64,000 nt of DNA from Bathymodiolus japonicus methanotrophic gill symbiont (GTDB taxonomy: Bacteria; Pseudomonadota; Gammaproteobacteria; Methylococcales; Methylomonadaceae), in NCBI RefSeq assembly GCF_019721995.1, contig NZ_BLYC01000010.1, positions 52,088 to 116,087 of the forward strand. Direction: 5' to 3'. The notes below the pieces were generated by a model. The model was not told the origin of the DNA. It saw only the letters and a program-made list of their open reading frames with translations, and made no database searches. Position 1 is the first letter of the stretch. Each line of letters begins with the position of its first letter. This document shows, one piece after another, positions 1-9,027 of this stretch. The position numbers and the translations under genes were made by a program.

Positions 1-1
1 A

Positions 2-661
2 GCTCTGGGCAAATCTCTGAATAACCCTGAACGCCCGGTGGTTGCCATAGTTGGCGGCTCTAAGGTTTCAACTAAATTGACTGTTCTCAAAACCCTGGCA
101 GATAAAGTTGATCAACTCATAGTCGGCGGTGGAATTGCCAATACGTTTATTGCCGCAGCCGGTTATTCAGTGGGCAAATCGCTTTATGAAGCTGATTTAA
201 TTGACGATGCTAAGGCATTAATTGCAGCGGCTAAAGCCAATAATTCAGATATTCCTGTACCTGTTGATGTGGTGTGTGCAAAAGAATTTTCGGAGTCTGC
301 TGTAGCGACGATCAAAAATGTGAGCGATATAGACGAAGATGATATGGTGCTGGATATCGGCCCAGAAACTGCCAAACAATATGCAGAGATTCTAAAGTCA
401 GCTAAAACTATCGTCTGGAATGGGCCGGTCGGTGTTTTTGAAATTAACCAATTTGCCGAAGGTACAAAAACATTAGCTCTGGCTATCGCTGATAGTGATG
501 CGTTCTCTATTGCCGGTGGTGGCGATACTCTGGCAGCTATTGATAAATATGAAATTAAAGACAGAGTGTCCTATACCTCTACCGGAGGTGGCGCATTCCT
601 GGAATTTTTAGAAGGCAAGGAACTGCCAGCTATTACTGCACTTGAAGCCAAGAATAGCTAG
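2..661 (+). CDS. pgk: phosphoglycerate kinase, C-terminal part (5' end outside window)
   Basis: Phosphoglycerate kinase transfers phosphate between 1,3-bisphosphoglycerate and ADP in glycolysis and gluconeogenesis (cytoplasm). The reading frame is open from base 2, so about 219 residues of a usual ~390-residue enzyme are visible: the end of the N-lobe and the nucleotide-binding C-lobe. Diagnostic motifs are [12 protein letters not shown] near the start, WNGPVGVFE in the middle, and the glycine-rich GGGDT and STGGGAFLE segments near the end, which bind nucleotide phosphates. A GTG at base 38 is internal and not the true start. The gene ends shortly before a strong hairpin (677-714). Identification is secure; only the 5' boundary is missing. 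Confidence 0.96.
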   Translation, partial: ALGKSLNNPERPVVAIVGGSKVSTKLTVLKTLADKVDQLIVGGGIANTFIAAAGYSVGKSLYEADLIDDAKALIAAAKANNSDIPVPVDVVCAKEFSESAVATIKNVSDIDEDDMVLDIGPETAKQYAEILKSAKTIVWNGPVGVFEINQFAEGTKTLALAIADSDAFSIAGGGDTLAAIDKYEIKDRVSYTSTGGGAFLEFLEGKELPAITALEAKNS

Positions 662-676
662 CTTAATTAAAGCAAA

Positions 677-714
677 GATGGTTTGCGTGTCGTTTTTATT
701 GCACGCAAACCATC
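677..714 (+). terminator. 13-bp stem hairpin after pgk
   Basis: GATGGTTTGCGTG (677-689) is perfectly complementary to CACGCAAACCATC (702-714), with a 12-base T-rich loop. It starts 15 bases after the pgk stop and precedes rpoZ. There is no T-run directly at the stem base (one follows about 10 bases later), so it may be a terminator or an mRNA-end stabiliser. Confidence 0.65.
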
Positions 715-811
715 ACTAATGCTGACTTTTTATCAAGGAAAGTTTTATAAGAACTTAAAACTCCAATATAATAGTCAATTATTTTTTAATATCCACCCTG
801 AAGGTTTAATA

Positions 812-1057
812 ATGGCACGAGTTACTGTCGAAGATTGTCTAGATAATGTTGAAAATCGCTTTGAGCTAGTCTTACTGGCGGCACAAAGAGCTCGGCAACT
901 AGAAAAAGGCGCTGATGAATTTGTTACACGTGGAAAAGATAAATGCACCGTTGTTGCCTTACGCGAAATAGCGGAAGGTCATGTGACCAAAGAAAACATA
1001 GATGCACTACACCAAGTAGCTGAGCCTCTTGATGCCTTCCAGACTACATTAAATTGA
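812..1057 (+). CDS. rpoZ: RNA polymerase omega subunit
   Basis: The omega subunit (81 aa) helps fold and assemble the beta' subunit of RNA polymerase. The start [11 protein letters not shown] is the standard N-terminus, so ATG at 812 is chosen. The open frame reaches back to 683, but the extra 43 residues have no family counterpart and cross the pgk hairpin. Family motifs are [15 protein letters not shown] and [13 protein letters not shown]. The stop lies 4 bases before the spoT start, matching the common gammaproteobacterial rpoZ-spoT operon and suggesting translational coupling. The C-terminal tail is short, as is typical. Little doubt about identity. Confidence 0.96.
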   Translation: MARVTVEDCLDNVENRFELVLLAAQRARQLEKGADEFVTRGKDKCTVVALREIAEGHVTKENIDALHQVAEPLDAFQTTLN

Positions 1058-1061
1058 ATGT

Positions 1062-3230
1062 ATGAGCGCTCAGGTCTCCACAGCAATCTCCGAGCAACCT
1101 GAGCAGCTCCTGTTCGAAAAACTAAATACCTTACTAAGTAAATATTTAAATTCAGCCCACATTGATCAGGTTTACCAAGCTTATCGATACGGTGCCAAAC
1201 ACCATCAGGGGCAGTTTCGTAAAACCGGCGAGGCTTATATTTGCCACCCACTTGCTGTTGCAATTTCTCTCGCTAAAATGCGCATGGATGTGCATGGCAT
1301 TATGGCTGCTATTCTGCATGACCTTATTGAAGACACCGATGTTAGCAAACAGGAGATCCTTGAATTATTTGGCGAGGATGTCGCTGAATTAGTCGATGGT
1401 GTTACCAAGCTAACCCAGTTAAATTGCAAGACTCAAGCTGAGGCACAAGCAGAAAATGTGCGTAAAATGTGTCTGGCAATGGCTAAAGACATGCGTGTGA
1501 TTATGGTCAAGCTGGGCGATCGTTTGCATAATATGCAGACACTCGGTGTTATGCGCCCGGATAAAAAGCGCCGCATAGCCAAAGAAACCCTGGATATATA
1601 CACGCCTATTGCTAATCGCCTGGGCATGAATAATATCCGCCATCAGCTGGAATCATTATGCTTTGAAGCAATGCACCCCATGCGCTACCGGATTTTAAAA
1701 AATGCGGTAAAAAAAGCGCGAGGCAATCGCAATGAAATTGTTGCAACCATTACAAATTCCTTAAAAACTCGCCTGCATCAGGAACATGTGAGCTGTGATG
1801 TACAAGGCCGTGAAAAGTACCTGTACAGTATCTACAAGAAAATGCTGGCAAAAAAACTGTCTTTCTCGGATATTTTTGATGTCTACGCTTTTCGCATTCA
1901 TTGCGATAATGTCGATACCTGCTATCGGGTTTTAGGCATAGTACATAATCTCTTCAAGCCTATTCCCGGGAAATTTAAAGACTATATCGCCTTACCCAAG
2001 GCAAATGGCTATCAGTCTTTGCATACTATTGTAATCGGACCTTACGGTGTGCCTCTGGAAATCCAGATTCGTACACATCAAATGCATCGCATGTCTGAAT
2101 CAGGCATTGCTGCTCACTGGCTTTATAAGTCTGATGACGAAGAGCACTTCAATTCTAAATATCGTGCTAATGAATGGGTACGTGACTTACTGGAAATTCA
2201 GAAAACAGCGGGTAATTCACTGGAATTTATTGATAATTTAAAGATTGATTTATTCCCCCAGGAAATTTTTGTTTTTACGCCGCAAGGTAATATTGTAAAA
2301 CTGCCACGAAATTCCAGTGTGGTCGATTTTGCCTATGCAGTGCACACAGACATAGGCAATTCCTGTGTCTCAGCGCGTATCGATAAACGCCTGGCACCTT
2401 TACAGGCGAAACTGGGAAACGGTGTAACTGTTGAAGTTATTAGGGCTACCTGGGCAAGACCTAATCCACTCTGGTTAAATTATGTAGTCACTACTAAGGC
2501 GCGCGCAGGTATACGCTCCTATCTGAAACATTTTAAGCAGCAGGAAGCTATTAGTCTGGGACGGCGCCTGCTGGAAAAAGAGCTGCAAGATATAGGAAAA
2601 TCTCTTGAAGATATTTCGGAGTCCATGCAAAATCAGCTATTAATAGCGATTAACCTTGCCAGCACGGATGAGCTATATGAAGAAATTGGTCTGGGCAATA
2701 AAATGCCCTTTTTAATTGCCAAGCAGCTCAATCAAGCTGATGTCAGTGCCTCTTTAAAACTGGAGGACACCGAAATACGTAAAGAAACTCCGCTGGCTAT
2801 AAAGGGCTCTGAAGGCATGGTGGTCACTATCGCAAAATGCTGTCGTCCTATTCCGGGCGATCCTATAGTCGGCTATTTCAATCCAGGCAAAGGGATCGTA
2901 GTGCATCATCATGAATGCCGGAATAGTACTAATGAACGCAAAAAAACCACCGACTGGCTAGAAGTTGAGTGGAGCAATGATACAACTGGCGAATATCCAA
3001 CTGAAATACGCCTGGAATTATTGAATCAGCCGGGGACTTTAGCTACCATTGTATCAACAATTTCAAAGTTAGAATCCAATATAGAAAATATCAACATTGC
3101 CGAGCAGGATGGACGCGTTTCTGTTGATTACATTACCCTGACAGTTAAAGATAGATTACATCTGGCAAATATCATGCGCCAGCTTAAAAAGTTATTTATT
3201 GTTCTAAAAATTACCCGCACAAGAGGCTAG
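1062..3230 (+). CDS. spoT: bifunctional (p)ppGpp synthase/hydrolase SpoT
   Basis: A 722-residue RelA/SpoT homologue, the usual length of a bifunctional stringent-response enzyme that makes and degrades (p)ppGpp. Domains in order: HD hydrolase (about 45-200) with the metal-binding HDLIEDT and a [10 protein letters not shown] motif, which argue for active hydrolysis; nucleotidyltransferase (about 230-350) with [19 protein letters not shown] and the substrate-binding [18 protein letters not shown] (about 390-450); and a C-terminal ACT domain beginning near residue 650 ([14 protein letters not shown]). It follows rpoZ by 4 bases and precedes ridA by 8, so the three are probably one transcript. 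Confidence 0.97.
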   Translation: MSAQVSTAISEQPEQLLFEKLNTLLSKYLNSAHIDQVYQAYRYGAKHHQGQFRKTGEAYICHPLAVAISLAKMRMDVHGIMAAILHDLIEDTDVSKQEILELFGEDVAELVDGVTKLTQLNCKTQAEAQAENVRKMCLAMAKDMRVIMVKLGDRLHNMQTLGVMRPDKKRRIAKETLDIYTPIANRLGMNNIRHQLESLCFEAMHPMRYRILKNAVKKARGNRNEIVATITNSLKTRLHQEHVSCDVQGREKYLYSIYKKMLAKKLSFSDIFDVYAFRIHCDNVDTCYRVLGIVHNLFKPIPGKFKDYIALPKANGYQSLHTIVIGPYGVPLEIQIRTHQMHRMSESGIAAHWLYKSDDEEHFNSKYRANEWVRDLLEIQKTAGNSLEFIDNLKIDLFPQEIFVFTPQGNIVKLPRNSSVVDFAYAVHTDIGNSCVSARIDKRLAPLQAKLGNGVTVEVIRATWARPNPLWLNYVVTTKARAGIRSYLKHFKQQEAISLGRRLLEKELQDIGKSLEDISESMQNQLLIAINLASTDELYEEIGLGNKMPFLIAKQLNQADVSASLKLEDTEIRKETPLAIKGSEGMVVTIAKCCRPIPGDPIVGYFNPGKGIVVHHHECRNSTNERKKTTDWLEVEWSNDTTGEYPTEIRLELLNQPGTLATIVSTISKLESNIENINIAEQDGRVSVDYITLTVKDRLHLANIMRQLKKLFIVLKITRTRG

Positions 3231-3238
3231 AAATATTT

Positions 3239-3640
3239 ATGCAAAAAGAGAGTATCCACACTGAATCTGCACCCCAGGCAATTGGCACTTATTCTCAGGC
3301 AGTTAAAGTAGGGACAACGATCTACCTGTCAGGACAAATCCCACTGGATCCCGTCTCAATGGAAGTCGTAACAGGTGATATCAGCGCACATATCAAACAG
3401 GTGTTTGATAATTTAACGGCTGTCGCACAGGCGGCTGGTGGTGAATTGCAGGATGTTGTTAAATTGAATGTTTTCCTCACCGACTTGTCTTATTTTCCTA
3501 TCGTGAATGAAATAATGGGGCAGTATTTTAACCAGCCCTACCCTGCCCGTGCAGTCATCGGTGTTGCTGCATTACCTAAAGGTGTTAGCGTAGAAATGGA
3601 TGCGGTGATGGAATTAAAGTCGCCTGAGTATAATTACTGA
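3239..3640 (+). CDS. ridA: RidA family reactive enamine/imine deaminase
   Basis: RidA (YjgF/YER057c/UK114) hydrolyses reactive 2-aminoacrylate and related enamines released by PLP enzymes. The 133-residue protein has the family motifs SGQIPLDP, a [16 protein letters not shown] helix and the C-terminal [26 protein letters not shown] with the substrate-binding arginine. It follows spoT directly, a common arrangement. The stop codon TGA lies inside the left end of a MITE (3637-3840). Without the MITE the gene would end TAT AAT TAT TAA, so the encoded end EYNY and the protein length are the same with or without the insertion. Confidence 0.95.
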   Translation: MQKESIHTESAPQAIGTYSQAVKVGTTIYLSGQIPLDPVSMEVVTGDISAHIKQVFDNLTAVAQAAGGELQDVVKLNVFLTDLSYFPIVNEIMGQYFNQPYPARAVIGVAALPKGVSVEMDAVMELKSPEYNY

Positions 3641-3840
3641 AGTTTCCCAATTATTGAGTAGCTGAAATACACAATGCTGGTGTATCGAGGTTTATTTTAG
3701 GTGGTTTTGCCATGTTTATAGCAAACCCCTACTTAATTCCCCTTAGGCAATAGCATTTGAAACGAATGAAAAGACTGTTTTTTTCATATAGTTGTAGCAT
3801 AGTTTCAATTTTACCATAAATAATTATTGGGAAACTTCAG
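3637..3840. mobile_element. MITE family D, copy 1 (204 bp)
   Basis: A 204-bp element with inverted ends CTGAAGTTTCCCAATTATT and AATAATTATTGGGAAACTTCAG-type sequence. It is flanked by an 8-bp duplication TATAATTA on both sides. It carries no gene. Near-identical copies lie at 27578-27781 and 43057-43260, a copy split by an IS spans 35219-37554, and a fragment ends at 46334. Its ends resemble those of the full IS at 37631-39196. Confidence 0.93.
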
Positions 3841-3928
3841 TATAATTATTAACCCCCCTTTTTTAACATTTTAAAACATTAGCGGCCTAATTCCGAGCCA
3901 CTCCTACTGCTAAAGTTAATGACTTACC

Positions 3929-6019
3929 ATGGATTCACAGGGCATTCTAAACCAATCTGTCGCATCACTCAAAGGTATCGGTGGGCAAACAGTAGGCCGC
4001 CTGGAAAAATTAGCTATTCGCCAGATTCGTGATCTAATCTTTCACCTGCCCTTGCGTTATGAAGATCGCACCCGTGTTCAGGCAATAAATGAGCTCACCC
4101 CGGGTAGTGTCGCCTTAATCTGCGCGAAAGTCGTTTCCAGCAGCATTCTAAATCGGGGCCGGCGCACATTAGTCTGTCAGATCAGCGATGAAACCGGCTA
4201 TCTAGGGCTGCGCTTTTTTCATTTTACAGCCAAGCAATACAATAGCCTTAGTTCGGGAACATTAATCAGCTGCTTTGGGGAAATTAAAGATGGCTACTCG
4301 GGCCATGAAATGATCCACCCTGAATATAAAGTCATCCAGCAAATTGATGACTGCATCACCAAAGATACCCTGAGCGCAATCTACCCACTTACTGAAGGGC
4401 TACGCCAGAGCAGTATTAGAAAAGCGGTAGAGCAGGCGTTAACTTTGTACAACAATGCCCCCGACTCACTTCCCGATTTATTACCTGCGGCGGTATTACG
4501 CAAATTTCAATATCCCACTTTAATTGATGCATTAAATACCCTGCATACGCCAGCCCCAGGCATATCGCTTGATACCTTAGTCAACTACCCTAACCCGGCA
4601 TTAAAACGTCTGGCTTTTGAAGAATTCGTTGCCCATCAGTTAAGTCAGCTGCAACGAAAATCGGCAGATAAGCACTGGCAGGCTCCCGTCTTAGAATGTA
4701 GCAAACAGCAAGCCAGACAGTTTCTAGCTAGCCTCAGTTTTAAGCTAACTAATGCCCAACAGCGGGTTATTGCTGAAATCACAACTGATTGTGCCAGCAA
4801 CTCTCCGATGTTACGCTTAATACAAGGCGATGTAGGCTCAGGAAAAACCGTAGTCTCTGCATACGCTGCCTTGCTTGCCTTAAGTAGTCAATATCAAGTA
4901 GCTATTATGGCACCTACCGAATTGCTGGCTGAACAGCATCTACGCAATTTTAGTGTTTGGTTTAAGTGCTTTGATACTCATATTATCTTTCTAACCGGAC
5001 AGCTAAAAGGCAAAAAACGCCAGCAAGCACTGGAAGCAATAGCAGATGGCAGTGCCGGTATTATTATCGGCACCCATGCCTTATTTCAGGATGCAGTTGT
5101 ATTTGCCCGCTTGGGGCTGATCATTATTGATGAGCAACACCGCTTCGGTGTTAATCAGCGCATGGCATTGCGAGATAAAGGCCAGCATAAAAACAACAAG
5201 CCGCATCAGTTAATTATGACTGCAACGCCTATCCCTCGAACCCTCGCAATGCTTAATTATGCAGACTTGGATATTTCCATTATTGATGAACTGCCTCCTG
5301 GCAGAATTCCGGTTGTTACCCGCGCTATTTCTGCACAGCGGCGTAGCGAGGTCATTGCCAAAATCAACAACTGGATACAGCAAGGCAGACAAAGCTACTG
5401 GGTATGTACCTTAATCGAAGAATCCGAAGCATTACAGTGTGAAGCGGCAGAGAAAACGGCTGCACATTTAGTCGAAATACTGCCAGAGGTACGTATAGGC
5501 CTGGTGCATGGACGCATGAAAGCAGCGGATAAAGACCAGGTGATGCAAGCGTTTAAAAAGCATCAACTGGATCTACTGGTTGCAACCACAGTGATCGAAG
5601 TCGGCGTTGATGTGCCTAATGCCGGACTGATGATTATCGAAAACCCTGAGCGACTGGGCCTCTCTCAGCTACACCAGTTACGCGGGCGTGTTGGCCGTGG
5701 TAGTGATGATAGTTTCTGCCTGTTAATGTATCAATCGCCCTTATCAAAAACAGCTGGCGAGCGACTTAATATTTTGCGCGAAACCAGTGATGGTTTTATT
5801 ATTGCCGAAAAAGACTTAGAATTACGCGGCCCGGGTGAGATGATGGGCACCAGGCAAACCGGGCAAATGCAATTTAAAATTGCCAGCCTGGAGAACGATA
5901 TTGATTTACTGGATCAGGTCGACATAGCAGTCAATCTTATCCAGCAAAACTATCCCGAAAATATTCAGCCGCTGGTTGAGCGCTGGTTAGGATCGACAAC
6001 GAAATATGCAGAGGTTTGA
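3929..6019 (+). CDS. recG: ATP-dependent DNA helicase RecG
   Basis: RecG (696 aa, normal length) remodels stalled replication forks and branch-migrates Holliday junctions. The N-terminal wedge/OB region (about 1-250) starts with the typical VASLKGIGGQTVGRLEKL. The helicase core has Walker A GDVGSGKTVVSAYAAL, the DEQHRFGV box, TATPIPRTLAM, VHGRMKAADKDQVM, and the late LGLSQLHQLRGRVGRG motif. The last codons overlap the ubiC start. The gene lies 89 bases beyond a MITE insertion, so its promoter must lie in the short 3841-3928 gap or run through the MITE. Confidence 0.97.
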   Translation: MDSQGILNQSVASLKGIGGQTVGRLEKLAIRQIRDLIFHLPLRYEDRTRVQAINELTPGSVALICAKVVSSSILNRGRRTLVCQISDETGYLGLRFFHFTAKQYNSLSSGTLISCFGEIKDGYSGHEMIHPEYKVIQQIDDCITKDTLSAIYPLTEGLRQSSIRKAVEQALTLYNNAPDSLPDLLPAAVLRKFQYPTLIDALNTLHTPAPGISLDTLVNYPNPALKRLAFEEFVAHQLSQLQRKSADKHWQAPVLECSKQQARQFLASLSFKLTNAQQRVIAEITTDCASNSPMLRLIQGDVGSGKTVVSAYAALLALSSQYQVAIMAPTELLAEQHLRNFSVWFKCFDTHIIFLTGQLKGKKRQQALEAIADGSAGIIIGTHALFQDAVVFARLGLIIIDEQHRFGVNQRMALRDKGQHKNNKPHQLIMTATPIPRTLAMLNYADLDISIIDELPPGRIPVVTRAISAQRRSEVIAKINNWIQQGRQSYWVCTLIEESEALQCEAAEKTAAHLVEILPEVRIGLVHGRMKAADKDQVMQAFKKHQLDLLVATTVIEVGVDVPNAGLMIIENPERLGLSQLHQLRGRVGRGSDDSFCLLMYQSPLSKTAGERLNILRETSDGFIIAEKDLELRGPGEMMGTRQTGQMQFKIASLENDIDLLDQVDIAVNLIQQNYPENIQPLVERWLGSTTKYAEV

Positions 6020-6585
6020 TAATATTGAACAATAAAAGCAGCTTATATCCAAAAGAGCCAACCTGGTTCTGTAATCGCTTAAAAAGTCGTTTAAACATCC
6101 CTGATAATGCTGCTTCGTGGATTTACGAGCCCGGCTCTATTACCCAAAGACTTCGAGACTACTATGGCTCGCGCGTGCGTGTGCAGGTGCTTAAAAACCA
6201 ATGGCAAAGAGCATTTATATCCGAAAGCAAGCTACTAAAAACGTCACCCATAAAATATACTCTGACCCGAGAAGTACTGCTGTATGCTGATGATATTCCT
6301 CTGGTACTCGCACGAACTATCCTGCCTAAACAGACTATCAGTAGCGCACATCGAAACCTGTCGCACCTGGGTAATCGTCCTCTGGGCGAAGTGATTTTTT
6401 CATACCCCAGATTAGAACGCCTGGCACTGGAAATTACACAGGTCCCCGTGCATAGCTGGCGGTCATCTATACAACAGATGATGCTGGTTACACAACCCCT
6501 ATGGGGACGTAGAACCATTTATGCCATTCATCATCACCCGCTATTGGTTAGTGAGTTTTTTTTACCGGCAATTTTGAATCATTAG
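6016..6585 (+). CDS. ubiC: chorismate pyruvate-lyase
   Basis: UbiC converts chorismate to 4-hydroxybenzoate and pyruvate, the first committed step of ubiquinone synthesis. Family features include WIYEPGSITQRLRDYYG near residue 35, the strand YTLTREVLLYADDIPLVLARTILP and the late RPLGEVIFSYPRLERLALEI. The gene has no ATG at its start: TTG at 6016 overlaps the recG stop, and a second TTG at 6025 is better spaced from a GCAGAGG ribosome-binding sequence. Either gives about 186-189 residues. No ubiA follows, which is a common partner elsewhere. Identification is good although the family is weakly conserved. Confidence 0.85.
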   Translation: MIILNNKSSLYPKEPTWFCNRLKSRLNIPDNAASWIYEPGSITQRLRDYYGSRVRVQVLKNQWQRAFISESKLLKTSPIKYTLTREVLLYADDIPLVLARTILPKQTISSAHRNLSHLGNRPLGEVIFSYPRLERLALEITQVPVHSWRSSIQQMMLVTQPLWGRRTIYAIHHHPLLVSEFFLPAILNH

Positions 6586-6631
6586 AACCCACATTAAGTA
6601 AATACTTAAACCTGAATAAGGAAGAATACAT

Positions 6632-7072
6632 ATGCGCTATTTACATACCATGGTCAGAGTACAAGACCTGGACGCAGCCCTACATTTTTACTGCCAGCAA
6701 TTAGGCATCCAGGAATCACATCGATTTGACGATGAAGCTGGTCGTTACACACTCGTGTACTTAAATGCCCCGGCAGATTCCGAGCTGGCAAAAAACACCC
6801 AGGCGCCGTTACTGGAGTTAACCTATAACTGGGATACTGAAGTGTACGCCGATGGACGAAATTTTGGCCACCTGGCTTTTGAAGTCGATGATATTTACGC
6901 TACTTGCCAAAAACTACTGGAGAGTGGTGTAATTATTAACCGGCCACCACGCGATGGTTATATGGCCTTTATCCGCTCGCCCGATCTGATTTCCATTGAA
7001 CTATTGCAAAAAGGTGAGCCGCTAAGCCCTACTGAACCCTGGGCTTCTATGGAAAATACCGGTAGCTGGTAA
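6632..7072 (+). CDS. gloA: lactoylglutathione lyase (glyoxalase I)
   Basis: Glyoxalase I isomerises the hemithioacetal of methylglyoxal and glutathione to S-lactoylglutathione. The 146-residue protein is one vicinal-oxygen-chelate subunit: MRYLHTMVRVQDLDAALHFY opens the first module and GRNFGHLAFEVDDIYATC the second. The metal ligands of the family (His5, a Glu in LLELTYN, His in GHLAFEV, and the late Glu in SIELLQ) can all be placed. A clear AAGGAAG ribosome-binding site precedes the ATG. It is followed by about 255 bases without a gene. Confidence 0.94.
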   Translation: MRYLHTMVRVQDLDAALHFYCQQLGIQESHRFDDEAGRYTLVYLNAPADSELAKNTQAPLLELTYNWDTEVYADGRNFGHLAFEVDDIYATCQKLLESGVIINRPPRDGYMAFIRSPDLISIELLQKGEPLSPTEPWASMENTGSW

Positions 7073-7327
7073 TATCAAAGTGCAGATAATATAAATGGTT
7101 GAATGAGCAGCTTATGCTGTCCTTTTTCACCGGAGGATTAATGACACACTTATTCACGTTTAGTCAAACCCCAACTGTATATCAGGTAGCTTGAGGAAGC
7201 CTTTTAATTGTGAACGACATTTTTTAACTTGTATTTTCTCCATGAAGGACACGAAGGTTATTTTGTTTTTCTTCATGACCTTCATGGTGAGTCTTGTTTT
7301 TTTCATCAACTACTCGAAACATTTATA

Positions 7328-7804
7328 TTAGGAGATACGATCAGCCTTTTTCCGGTATTTAAGCTGCATTCCGGCTAAAAAATTACGCAAAATCTGATTT
7401 TTACATTCACGATAATTTTTATGTTCTGGCTTACGAAAAAATGCACTTAACTCATGCTTGCTCAAGCGAAAGTCAACGAGTTGCATGATCGCCAGAATAT
7501 CGTCATCCTTAAGATTTAACGCGATTTTTAATTTTCTAAAGATAATATTATTCGTCAGCCGCTGCTCTGGCTTGGGTTGCGTGCCAGGCTTCTTGCCACG
7601 TTTATGGTTAATCAAACCATTCAGGAAAATTGCCAGTTCAGTATCTCTACATGCCTGGTACTCAGGATCGTCATCTTTTTTTAGCCAGGCGCTGATCTGC
7701 TGCCGCGACACCTGATGATCCGCCAGCGCAAATAATGCAATCATGCGGGTATCATTAAAATCAAAAGTGTAACGGATACGCCGTAAAACATCGTTATTAG
7801 TCAT
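7328..7804 (-). CDS. DUF1456 family protein (YehS-like)
   Basis: A 158-residue protein of the DUF1456 family (E. coli YehS), of unknown biochemical function. It has the expected two tandem repeats of the domain: NNDVLRRIRYTFDFNDTRMIALF with WLKKDDDPEY in the first half, and NNIIFRKLKIALNLKDDDILAIM with FFRKPEHKNYRECKNQILRNFL in the second. It lies 19 bases after slyX on the same strand and may be cotranscribed with it. The 255 bases upstream on the plus strand (7073-7327) hold no gene, only a short direct/inverted motif around CTTCATG. Confidence 0.85.
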   Translation of the reverse strand: MTNNDVLRRIRYTFDFNDTRMIALFALADHQVSRQQISAWLKKDDDPEYQACRDTELAIFLNGLINHKRGKKPGTQPKPEQRLTNNIIFRKLKIALNLKDDDILAIMQLVDFRLSKHELSAFFRKPEHKNYRECKNQILRNFLAGMQLKYRKKADRIS

Positions 7805-7823
7805 TGCTGAATCAACTTATTCA

Positions 7824-8042
7824 TTAATAATGCGGTGGACGTTCATCCGCAGCCGAAAATGCACCTGCAGATTGCGCTGACGCTTCCGATAAATCACGTA
7901 CCCGGCCGATCAATTGCTGTGTTAGGAGTTCTAATGCATCTATCTGGGTTTGCTGCTTACATACCACCTCATTAAGTTGGGCAATGGTATCTTCCTGATA
8001 GGCAATTTTGGTTTCTATTGCAATAATGCGTTGCACGGTCAT
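7824..8042 (-). CDS. slyX: SlyX family protein
   Basis: A 72-residue SlyX homologue. These small coiled-coil proteins are widespread in gammaproteobacteria; function is not established. The sequence shows the usual pattern: a heptad-rich helix (IETKIAYQEDTIAQLNEVVCKQQTQIDALE), a short second helix and a C-terminal ERPPHY tail, which is characteristic of the family. It is followed closely by the DUF1456 gene on the same strand. Upstream (8043-8250) are three REP-like palindromes rather than an obvious promoter. Confidence 0.88.
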   Translation of the reverse strand: MTVQRIIAIETKIAYQEDTIAQLNEVVCKQQTQIDALELLTQQLIGRVRDLSEASAQSAGAFSAADERPPHY

Positions 8043-8087
8043 AGTCTTATTTTATTTGGGGAAATCAGGGAGTGAAAAACTCGATGT

Positions 8088-8242
8088 AGAGTAGACTTTA
8101 GTCCGCTACTCTAAGGGTTGAAAATTAAATTAAACCCGAAAGCTGTAGGATGCGCTGAGGAACGAAGCACATCCTACGGAATATATAGTTTCGAGTATTA
8201 AAAATTCTGCTTCTAAATCAATAATTGCGGACTAAAGTCCGC
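8088..8242. repeat. cluster of three REP-like palindromes
   Basis: Three extragenic palindromes lie between slyX and mazG. 8088-8112 pairs AGAGTAG with CTACTCT. 8145-8177 pairs GTAGGATG with CATCCTAC. 8227-8242 pairs GCGGACT with AGTCCGC. The first two contain the GTAG head typical of REP sequences. The third recurs at 60710-60727. A further GTAG palindrome is at 21994-22021. Confidence 0.7.
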
Positions 8243-8250
8243 GCTACAGC

Positions 8251-9027
8251 TTATATTTTCTTCAGAGTAAGTTTTGCTTCATTCCATAAGCCATCTAATT
8301 CATCTAGCTCACATTGTTTAACTTCCCGTCCAGATTGCAGCACTTTATTTTCTATATATTCAAAGCGCTGGGTAAATTTCCGGGTGCTTTTTTTGAGTGC
8401 CTGTTCGGGATCAATCTGCATATGTCTAGCGAGATTAACAGCAACCAGCAATAAATCGCCTATCTCCTCTTCTATATGCTGCTTGTCGCCTGACTCCCAG
8501 GCTTCTTTAACTTCGTCTAGTTCTTCCAGAACTTTATCGTAAACAGGCTCAACTGCCACCCAGCCAAAACCATGATGTGCAGCTCGATCCTGAATTTTCT
8601 TGCACTGCACTAGAGCGGGTAGATTTTTTGCCACACCAGATAATATAGTATGGTTTGCTACTTCTTTTGCCTCCCTCTCGGAAGATTTAAATGTTTCCCA
8701 TGCCCGATGTTGCTCAGCTTCATTGGCATAAACTACGTCCGCAAAGACATGTGGATGTCTGCGAACTAATTTGTCAGTAATACCCGCTGCAACCTGTTCA
8801 AAATCAAATAGTCCCTGCTCTGCTGCAAGCTGGGCATGGAACACTACCTGGAACAACAAGTCACCTAATTCAGATTTAAGATCCTGCATATCACCGCGTT
8901 CAATCGCATCGACAACTTCATACGCCTCTTCCAGCGTGTAGGGAATCAGACTGCTAAAGTCCTGCTTTTTATCCCATGAACAACCGGTTTGCGGATCTCT
9001 TAACTGCTGCATATTTTTCATAGTCAC
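8251..9027 (-). CDS. mazG: nucleoside triphosphate pyrophosphohydrolase MazG
   Basis: MazG (258 aa) hydrolyses (d)NTPs to monophosphate and pyrophosphate and can lower (p)ppGpp under starvation. Two MazG helical domains are visible. The first has CSWDKKQDFSSLIPYTLEEAYEVVDAI with ELGDLLFQVVFHAQLA. The second has VLEELDEVKEAWESGD with EEEIGDLLLVAVNLAR; the E-E-x-x-D metal-binding residues are present in both. Translation can start at GTG 9027, overlapping the permease stop by one base, or at ATG 9021. The tight junction points to a perM-mazG operon. Confidence 0.95.
   Translation of the reverse strand: MTMKNMQQLRDPQTGCSWDKKQDFSSLIPYTLEEAYEVVDAIERGDMQDLKSELGDLLFQVVFHAQLAAEQGLFDFEQVAAGITDKLVRRHPHVFADVVYANEAEQHRAWETFKSSEREAKEVANHTILSGVAKNLPALVQCKKIQDRAAHHGFGWVAVEPVYDKVLEELDEVKEAWESGDKQHIEEEIGDLLLVAVNLARHMQIDPEQALKKSTRKFTQRFEYIENKVLQSGREVKQCELDELDGLWNEAKLTLKKI

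Noticed and set aside
683..811. A longer rpoZ starting at 683
   Set aside because: The extra N-terminus runs through the pgk hairpin and has no family counterpart; MARVTVEDC is the normal start.
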